Source: Branchiostoma floridae | Taxonomy: Eukaryota; Chordata; Leptocardii; Amphioxiformes; Branchiostomatidae | DNA length: 37,051 nt | NCBI RefSeq assembly: GCF_000003815.2 | Contig: NC_049987.1 | Coordinates: 255,539 to 292,589 of the forward strand | Direction: 5' to 3' | Part shown: piece after piece, positions 30,133 through 37,051 of the stretch | How the letters are laid out: each line of letters begins with the position of its first letter | Position numbering within the stretch: the stretch's first letter is position 1 | The notes under the pieces: model-generated | The model's database searches: none | What the model saw: the letters and a program-made list of their open reading frames with translations, nothing else | What the model was told of the DNA's origin: nothing | Program-made: the position numbers and the translations under genes

Positions 30133-30740
30133 AACCGAATGACTTGAAATTTGGCACAAGGGTAGAGTGGGCCAATACCCTCGGACGTTTTTTTTTCATT
30201 TTTTCCATATCTGTCTCTTAAATGATTTAATTAAGGTTTTTTGGTCATCTTAAGACCAAAACTGTATATTTGGGCCCCCTGTACCCTGGTATTATAACCG
30301 AATGAGCTGAAATTTGGTACAGATGTGCCTTGATAAGTCCCCCATATAGATTCAATATCAGTTTTGGTGTACAGTATAACGAAATACTTATTTTTGCGAT
30401 TTTTTGTCATTTTTTTACCAAAAAAGGACACTTTTGGCTCCTGTACCTTGGTTTTAGAACCGGATGACCTGAAATTTAGTATAGGAGTGCCCTAGACATA
30501 TGCGCACATGGATTCAATAACACTTGAGGCATACGGTACAACAAAATGCTTAATTTTGCGATTATTTGGCCATTTTATGACCAAAAAAGTACACTTTTGG
30601 CTCTTGTGCTCTGGTTTTAAAACCAAATGACCTAAATTTTGGTAAAAGGGTGCACTAGATATTTATTCAAATGACACATGTATAATTTTTGTCATAGACT
30701 ACGTCAAAATGATATATTTGGGGATTTTTTTTGTCATTTT
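30133..30740 (+). repeat. Tandem array A: four units of 162-163 bp
   Basis: The anchor AACCGAATGACTTGAAATTTGG recurs in diverged form at 30133, 30296, 30458 and 30621, spacings 163, 162 and 163. Each unit also holds a T-rich block, GACCAAAA and a CTGTACCCTGG-like word just before the anchor. Confidence 0.9.
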
Positions 30741-30910
30741 CCAATAGCCAGAGGGGTCAATGACCTTAAGGTCGTTGACCCCCAGCTGCAGATTGCACCT
30801 ACTGGCATATATGTCTATTTAATCTAATTAGATAGGTAACCAATCACTTAGCCTGAATCTATATCCTAAAGAGGGGGGGTGGCAGCCAATCAGCGAGCCC
30901 GGTGTTATCT

Positions 30911-31560
30911 GGAAGAGTCCATTCTTACACGGAGGGGTTCATTTTTTTTCATCATTGGACTGGTGAAAGTCTTTCAGTGGATGCATTTTTGGACAGGTCT
31001 ATTTTGCAATTTTACAGAATGTGTGCTGGAAGAGTCTATTCTCGCACGGAGGGGGGATTTTTCAAAATTCATATTTTGGACTTTGGTGACTTCTAGTTTG
31101 TCAAAGTCTTTCAGTAGGGTTATTTTTGGACTGGTCTAATTTGCAATTTTACATGGGTGTTCTGGAAGAGTCCATTCTTGCATAGAGGGGGCTTTTTTTT
31201 AAATCCATTTTTTGGACTTCAGTGATAATGTCAAAGTCCTATTTTAGCGGATGTATTTTTGGACTGCTCTACTTTACATGGAAGAGTCCTTTTTTTTGCA
31301 CACTGAAGGAGGATTTTTTCAAATTCAGTTTTGAACGGGTGATGATTCAAAATTCAATTTCAGTGGAAGTGTTTTTAGACTGGTCTATTATACCTTTTTA
31401 TGCACTGGGACCTTTTTTGCTAAATTCAATTTTGGATTTGGTTTCTTATTCAAAAGGCCAGTGGGAGTATTTCTGGACTGGTCTATTGTGCAAATTCACA
31501 TAGGGTGCACTGGAGTCCATTCTTGAACGGGGGAATTTTGTAAGACTCATTTTTGGGTTA
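30911..31560 (+). repeat. Tandem array B: about six units of 105-136 bp
   Basis: The anchor GGAAGAGTCCATTCTTGCAC recurs, diverged, at 30911, 31028, 31164, 31280, about 31403 and 31512. It is followed by GGAGGGGG, a T-run and TTTTTGGACTGGTCTA. Confidence 0.85.
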
Positions 31561-31683
31561 AACCGTCATTAGTAAAAGTGATTTTTCAAATGGGTGATTT
31601 TGAAATAGCCTATTGTTGCATGGGGAGGGAGATGGCTGAAATATGCTGTATTTGCTCTCAAGCAAATGTCGGCCTTTCTAGTT

Positions 31684-32440
31684 ACAAATGGATTCTCAAA
31701 GACATTTGTTACAAGCTGATGCCCTTTTGTATCAACATAAATCTATTTCTAATAGTCGCAGGAGAACCTTGTTACAACGAGTGAAAGAAATTTTAGATAG
31801 TAGTGGCCACTCCTACGTATACCTTTTCTATTCTTGTAACTCACTTAGTGATATCAGATCTATATGTACAATGATAAGATCTAGAATCTCTGATATGTTT
31901 ATCCAAACCTCTCGTCATAACTTAAGTATAGATACTGGTAAGCTAAGATTTTATAAGACCTGTAAAACAGCACATACTATGGAAAAATACTTAGAATTAG
32001 ATAATTTTGATTTACGCTCGGCAATCAGCAAAATTAGAATTAGTGCCCACCCTCTCGAAATTGAGAGAGGGCGGTACAAGAGGCTATCCGTGTGTGAAAG
32101 AACGTGCAAACAATGCACTTCAAATGTGGTGGAAGACGAAACACATTTCATGTCAAACTGCTCTTTCTATAACCAAGAAAGAAAAGAGCTGTTGAAAGAG
32201 GCCGTCAAATTCCATCCAAACTTTCTCACATCACTAAACCCACACATAATAGAAAAAGTGGGATCTTTCGTCTTCCACTGTTCGAAAAAGGAGTCGAACC
32301 CAATAACCTAGGATCTAGAGTTAGCTTTTACTAGTTTTAGACTAGAGTAGACACGTGTGATATTGTATTTTACACTGTTTGAATCTATGTTACCTGCAAT
32401 TAGCCCACGGGCAAGAATTTGCAATAAACTTGATATTATA
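31684..32440 (+). mobile_element. Non-LTR retrotransposon C-terminus and 3'UTR (3' piece)
   Basis: An open frame from 31688 to 32311 (207 codons) contains KLRFYKTCK, then ISKIRISAHPLEIERGRYKR and a Cys/His motif C..C.....DETHFMSNC, the C-terminal zinc-binding tail of Jockey/CR1-group LINE ORF2. The 3'UTR ends CAATTAGCCCACGGGCAAG and AATAAACTTGATATTATA. The frame is free of stops, so the copy is fairly young. Family assignment to CR1/Daphne-like is by motif only. Confidence 0.85.
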
Positions 32441-32774
32441 GCGCTTATTCATTATCTCGTAGCGCAAGGTCGCTTTGCCACGGCCAACAAATTAAGGCAA
32501 GTACACGGGGTCATCTCTGCTCTTCTCCATAGATTGGGTTCTTTTACCTGCAGTGGATTGGCGATTGAAGCTAACGCCTAAAGCTACCTCATACACAGGA
32601 CCTTTGACTTAACTTCACCATCCGAAATGGCAAATGCATGCATCCTTTACAATATGTCCTTGCCAAGATCGACCCCCCTCCCACGGATCCATAGTCCACT
32701 TTATTTTGACCACCCGCTATGGATGGTACTATGTTATATCCTGGTCACAGCATCACATTCTTCCCTTCTCACAG
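32441..32774. other. No gene seen; possible upstream region of the 32775 gene
   Basis: Sequence between the LINE tail and the first recognised exon. A polypyrimidine-like TTCCCTTCTCACAG ends it and could be a 3' splice site. No TATA box or earlier exon is convincing. Confidence 0.4.
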
Positions 32775-32932
32775 GGCCTGCAGGAAACCATGGGTGTGTC
32801 CGACACGGGCCCGCTGATCCTGATGAGTCTGGGGATAGGAACCAGAATCTACAGACTCAAACGTGCCAACTTTAGGGAGATCGCTTCCGATGAAGCCACA
32901 GAACACGCCAAACTCTTAGGATATGAAAAGAA
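32775..32932 (+). CDS. Uncharacterised two-exon gene, exon 1
   Basis: Bounded by TTCTCACAG and the donor GTGAGT, with ATG at 32790 in an ideal ACCATGG context. From that ATG the peptide is MGVSDTGPLILMSLGIGTRI, then YRLKRANFREIASDEATEHA and KLLGYEK. It ends in phase 2 (AA|G, Lys across the intron). With exon 2 the protein would be 207 residues. MGVSDT fits the N-myristoylation pattern MGxxxT, a weak hint of membrane attachment. If the CACAG is a real acceptor, upstream exons exist and this is only the C-terminal part. I do not recognise the family. Confidence 0.65.
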
Positions 32933-33170
32933 GTGAGTACTAACTGGATATCTGTCTTGCAGTTTTCTTCATTTGTCATGTTTATCTTTTCTGAAAGGAC
33001 GGTTACAACAAATCAATGCAAATGTAAGATATGGAAATTTAGTACGGCTCACAGGTACGACAGCGACGCCATGCGATACTTTGAAAAAGTGCTAACATTG
33101 GATTTGCCATCTTTGTATGTTGTATGTTGTATGTTGTATGCTCATTTCAAGCTTTATATTCATCTCGTAG

Positions 33171-33651
33171 GTATCCATCGGCCGAGGCGTTGTTGATAGC
33201 GTTACAGGAACAATCCAAGTGGGACGTTTACAAACAGACAGTTGTGGAGGAAGTGCTTCGTCATCACAGACGCTTTGATAAGTCTCCAACCGAGGAAAAA
33301 CTCCGCTCCAAGAAGGTGAATCGTCTCGTGTCCGCCTTAAGCCGGTGCAATGACGACATACTATGCCTTCCGTACAATGCCGAGAACACCCGAAAGATTA
33401 CGGAACCTACCGACGCGCCTAGCGACGATCGCGAGCGAGAGGACATCAGACGGGCAAGGAAGTTCGACACTCCTATCGTCATGCGGCCCAAAACGATGGT
33501 CGCTAGGTGTGGCAGCATGTTATCAAGGGCGGGGACCACCCACACCTTAAATAGTCAGAGGGTTTCTCCTCACCAAAGACTGGTCAGGCACAGGGTTAGT
33601 GCCCTCAGCTCAACGTCGTCTGACAGCTCTGAAGCATCCAGCGGTGTCTGA
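33171..33651 (+). CDS. Uncharacterised two-exon gene, exon 2
   Basis: Follows TTCATCTCGTAG and completes the Lys codon; 159 further codons to TGA. Begins YPSAEALLIALQEQSKWDVY, a helical segment with a conserved-looking SKWDVYKQTVVEEVLRHH. It then becomes basic and disordered (DDREREDIRRARKFD) and ends in a Ser-rich tail (SALSSTSSDSSEASSGV). GC content is clearly higher than in flanking DNA, as expected for coding sequence. The joined frame has no stop. AATAAA words occur near 34146. Function unknown. Confidence 0.75.
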
Positions 33652-34551
33652 CATAGCAACGACACAAAGATTTCAAATGCCTTATCTTCTGCTACATCAC
33701 AAACACTGCAATGTTGCAATACTCTGTCGTGAGGTTTATATACCTGGTTCCAGTTGTGATACAACAACATCATTTTGCTTTCGTATTCCTTAACGTTGAA
33801 TGACGTATAATAGATTCTTCATCCTTATACAGTTCAGTAAGTGCAGTCTACACATTACGTCACCGTCGGCATGTTAGTCAGTTAAACCTGGAACACTTAT
33901 AAATCATACACGTAGGTCATAATATGTATGATGATATAAGAAGTATTCCGTCCAACGTCCAGGTGTAACCGTTCAATATGGCGGACAATTCGTACGTCAT
34001 AGTCACGTGAGTGCAAACACCCATTTCGATGTTGCAATGTTGGGATACATGTACCAAAAACGTGCTGCTGTGCGTAGCTATGGAAGCGAGAACAAGTGTT
34101 TCAGATAGAAACAAGTCGTAGTGACAAACTGAAAGAAATAATAAAAATAAATACATGAGACTGAGAAATAAATATCTTTGCAACTTAAGATAATGTGAAG
34201 TTAGTTTCAGTTTCAGTTAATGCCGAAGTATTTATTGAACGCCATTTCAGTACCTCACAGCTGTCACGAGCCGCTGAATTAGAATTAAGGTAAATCTGAA
34301 TGTAGTTTGCGTTTAGATGATTCTGACTGTCAGAAGACATGACCTTTGGCATATATTGGAGAACAGTAGGCGTCCAAAATGCCTCAAAGACGAACCTGTA
34401 TATGCATGATGAATACATGAATGAAGGATTGTCACAGCGGTGACTCCATGAATACACGCAGACTCTGAGTTGACTGATGTGAGGGGATGTGTGAAAAACT
34501 AATAACCTCACAGGAACAGGGGATCATTCCCCTTCCTGCTGCAGCGGCAAT
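33652..34551. other. 3' flank, no gene seen
   Basis: Likely 3'UTR and intergenic DNA. At 33978 an ATGGCGGAC word followed by a CAC|GTGAGT donor could be a tiny first exon of another plus-strand gene, but nothing downstream supports it. Confidence 0.35.
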
Positions 34552-34870
34552 AATGAATGAATGAATGAAAGACCTTTATCGTACATTCATGCCTCGATGG
34601 GCTAGGTACAGGTCACTGATAACAGACATGACTGATAACAGAATAACAAACATATGAAAAAACAACAGGATACAATTTAACTAGTTGAAGGTACTAAGCT
34701 AACAGGATGGTCGACATCTTCTCGCTTCTTTGTACAGGTGTAGATATAAGAACATATAATGTTTGATATACAGGGTTTGTCTAGGCGCATCAAAAATAGA
34801 AATTTATCCGTTGCATTAAGATGTTCAAAATATGGGAACTCTTTTCTGATATATTCATAAAGCACAATCC
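34552..34870 (-). mobile_element. 3' end of a LINE (antisense)
   Basis: The minus strand frame from 34865 reads YIRKEFPYFEHLNATDKFLF, then ICSYIYTCTKKRE and stops at 34677. This F---L---DKF-FLM....YIY-C-KKRE ending is common at the C-terminus of CR1-type ORF2. It is followed by CCCATCGAGGCATGAATGTACG and a (CATT)n tail (AATG units at 34552-34568 on the plus strand). It is a different family from the 29760 LINE. Confidence 0.65.
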
Positions 34871-36591
34871 GTTCATAATGAAGGAGTGGGGTGCTCCAGG
34901 GTGTGCTAACTACGTATCAATTTTTATCTGTTGTATAAAATGAGAATATGATACGAGTTTAGAAGTGGAATAGCACTGTGGCCCAAAAGAACATTGCTCT
35001 TTCTCTATATAGCAGGGGAAATTCAAAAGAGCGATGGAAAATTACACACCTACACAATCGGTTTCTGAAGAAAGAGACGAGAAACATTGTCTTTTTAATT
35101 AGAACATCATTGGAAAAGAACAACCTTGTCAGTGACGGGGACTTCAAATGATTAACAGTTGATAAGTGAGTAGTTTTTCATCAGTTCATTTACGAAAAAG
35201 GTAATTAATTCGATTTTATTTTGATTCTTCTCCTCTACCTATCCTCCTCTTTTCCACCAACATCGATGCATATTCACGTACTTGCCGTTGGTGCACAAAA
35301 TGCTCCTTATATGAAACTGTTACGCTTTTACGGCAAAAGGCGGTAACTGACTGTCAAACAATATGAGACAATAAAAAAGAACCGAATTTCAACGGCGAAA
35401 AGAATTTGAAAAGAGGGTAGTCTAAGTCACTTTGGGGAACAGCCGTCAAAAGAGCACCATAACCGGCTGGCTAAATCGAAAAGCCGAGGTTCAATTTCAT
35501 AGAAATGCTTCCCCAGCCCATAAACCCCTATAGAGCAGGGGTTGTAAAACCGAAACGTACAGACACGCTCATAAGGCCTGGGTAAAAAACGGTGTGTTTC
35601 TGGTTACCGGATTGACCGTAGCAAAACCCGCCGCCATAAGCCTTTTCTGTGGGGTAAACTATTGGCAAGAGACCTTTGCTGAAAACCTTTGAGAATCATA
35701 GAATCATCGTTTCCAACAAGTTGACCTAGTTTCTGTCGCAATAAAATAAACGTACTAAATGGACCCACCAAATAAAAGGAGCCATAAGCAGAACCTACAA
35801 ATCTAGGCCCCGTTTATGTCGACATCTTATTATGTTAATGACCAGAAGGAATCCAACGCCCTCCTCTCTAAGAGTCTCCAACCAGACGTGTCAGCTGGAT
35901 GAAAAAAGGGAAAGGGAAGAATTTGGCCAAATGGGGACAAATAAGTTGCCATGGGATTTCACTCAGTCCTTTGGAGTCCATCCAGCTATCCACCGGCCGG
36001 TCAGTTCACTCCTTGGCTAATTAACTCATACTAGGCTTTTATTCCTAACTTGGCCAAAGTCCCCTATTACTATTCGGCCAGGCCGGAGTCTGGTAAAGAC
36101 TAGCAAAGAGCGGCTGGCTAGTTGGAAATTCCAAGCGGCAGTGGAGTGAGACACACGTTCATATGGCCATGAGAGAGAGATGGCTGTCCCGCTGGCCGGG
36201 CAGAGTGCGTTGGCGGGAAATAAAACGGTTTGCTGATGGCGCAGCCCCGGTCACCGTCACATATTACGTCACCCCCGCTTCCTGTCGACAGGACCGACAT
36301 TTGTTAGGGAGCCTAAGATGACTTAGCGTGGTGTTCGGAGGGCGGGTCAAAACTGATCGTCTCTAGCTATGTACAGCTGTTCCCCTAGCCTTGAAAGCCC
36401 CCCTGCAACAAATACCCCCTTCCTCCAGTGCTTGCAAACATATTGCGAGAGATGCCGAAAATGTCACTATGATCATGTTTTGTAGTGTTCTTCGCAACAT
36501 CACAAAACTGAGATCATCTCCCAACCCTTACGTGGAATGAAAGTAGGAAATGGTTGGGGTGGGGGGGGTGGGGGTGTAAGCCGCACCTATG
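34871..36591. other. No supported gene
   Basis: Short frames only (34959-35147, 35832-36020, 36118-36300), none with a domain or matching splice sites. More upstream LINE sequence may continue leftward on the minus strand around 34870-35150, but I cannot follow it. GC content rises from about 36100. Confidence 0.35.
36550..36591. repeat. G-rich tract beside a gap
   Basis: Dense G-runs (GGGG, then eight or so G, then GGGGG) precede the gap, and G-runs of three to five continue after it to about 36727. Such DNA can form G-quadruplexes and often breaks sequencing. Confidence 0.7.
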
Positions 36592-36691
36592 NNNNNNNNN
36601 NNNNNNNNNNNNNNNNNNNNNNNNNNNNNNNNNNNNNNNNNNNNNNNNNNNNNNNNNNNNNNNNNNNNNNNNNNNNNNNNNNNNNNNNNNN
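36592..36691. other. Assembly gap (100 N)
   Basis: Gap of unknown size between two G-rich flanks, probably a G-rich simple repeat that could not be sequenced. Confidence 0.99.
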
Positions 36692-36751
36692 TTGGGTTGA
36701 GGGTGGGGTCGGGTAGTGGTGGGGGTGCCCTAGAGACAGGGTGGCGTTTGG

Positions 36752-36963
36752 TACTGTAAATGTATTTAAGTTCGCGGGGATTTAATTTCGCGGTAGCAGG
36801 AAAAAGGACTTTTCGCGGTGGATTTAAATTCGCGGTAACACCATAGACTGCAATCTAATATCATGATAGAAAAATGTTCGCGGTGGTTTTAAATTCGCGG
36901 TAAAGTGGTCACCGCGAAAACCGCGAACACTAATCCACCGCGAACATTTCTGCATTTACAGTA
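36752..36963. mobile_element. TACTGTAAATG-ended MITE, 212 bp
   Basis: The ends TACTGTAAATG and CATTTACAGTA are perfect inverse copies. The interior is made of TTCGCGGTGG and TTTAAATTCGCGGTAA words, with the inverse CCGCGAACA near the right end. No coding capacity. A terminal TA on both sides fits a TA target duplication of the Tc1/mariner type, which is an inference. Confidence 0.85.
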
Positions 36964-37051
36964 TTCAGACGGATACCTGAACCCTCTAGGGGGAGGCACT
37001 GTAACTTAATAGGGGCTACTCTAGTCGTCATGCCTGCCTGCCTTTTGTAAT

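Larger units (their letters stand above)
30012..31683 (+). mobile_element. About 1.67-kb insertion in the LINE, made of two tandem-repeat families
   Basis: Starts with the palindrome CCATACCATAGGTATGG (30016-30032) and ends around GCTGTATTTGCTCTCAAGC, where the LINE frame resumes. It contains a (TTTC)n run, four 162-163-bp units and about six 120-bp units. No protein is encoded. A partial relative lies at 21215-21520, and GCTGAATTTGCTCAGAAGC near 22408 resembles its right end. Structure suggests a non-autonomous, satellite-bearing element; the class is unknown to me. Confidence 0.65.

Noticed and set aside
33978-34006. ATGGCGGAC followed by a GTGAGT donor as a tiny first exon
   Set aside because: Motif is attractive but no downstream exon in the right phase was found in the window.

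Overview
The window looks like intron-rich invertebrate chordate DNA, most likely amphioxus (Branchiostoma). The basis is a split UTP11 gene with small exons and GT-AG introns, a contactin-like immunoglobulin exon pair, Penelope-like and CR1/Jockey-type retrotransposon remnants, many short terminal-inverted-repeat elements, and five 100-N scaffold gaps plus a single n. The species is an inference; no species-diagnostic gene is present. There are no prokaryotic features such as operons, Shine-Dalgarno sites or CRISPR arrays.

Layout. 1-1875: a histone-type promoter motif cluster (octamer, CCAAT boxes, TATA) without a recognisable histone gene, and a 16-bp minisatellite. 1876-9216 (+): five internal exons of UTP11, a U3 snoRNP / small-subunit processome protein. 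Its introns hold a retroposon with target-site duplications, a CAGGG-ended DNA element with a 5-bp duplication, two inverted-repeat elements, a minus-strand tRNA-Ser(GCU)-like gene with a T8 stop, and a retrotransposon 3' end. The first exon(s) and the last exon were not found; a gap lies downstream. 10324-18257: repeat-dominated DNA with a CCAAT-rich TIR element in two opposed copies and a 1.88-kb near-identical direct duplication (11358-13244 and 16379-18257), each copy carrying the same palindromic GAATTC minisatellite. Between the duplicates, on the minus strand, lie a signal-peptide exon and an Ig-domain half exon that join in phase.

19461-20010 (+): a decayed Penelope-like element ending in a GIY-YIG-like motif, tail-to-tail with the next gene. 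20019-28742 (-): a 12-exon gene, at least 595 codons, in which every intron is phase 0. It encodes an acidic region, two unrecognised domains, a coiled coil and a C-terminal Tudor-like domain. One 59-codon coiled-coil exon is present twice, with two base differences over 224 bp. 29760-32440 (+): a 5'-truncated non-LTR retrotransposon interrupted by about 1.67 kb of inserted DNA made of two tandem-repeat families (162-163 bp and about 120 bp). 32775-33651 (+): a two-exon gene of unknown function (207 aa from a Kozak ATG). 34552-36963: a minus-strand LINE tail, undistinguished DNA, a G-rich gap and a 212-bp TIR element.

The genes do not form a pathway. The most interesting points are the recent in-frame exon duplication, the nested satellite-bearing insertion, and the large duplication whose edges coincide with assembly breaks. 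I did not find a convincing new molecular system; the phase-0 coiled-coil/Tudor-like gene is the best candidate for an undescribed protein.
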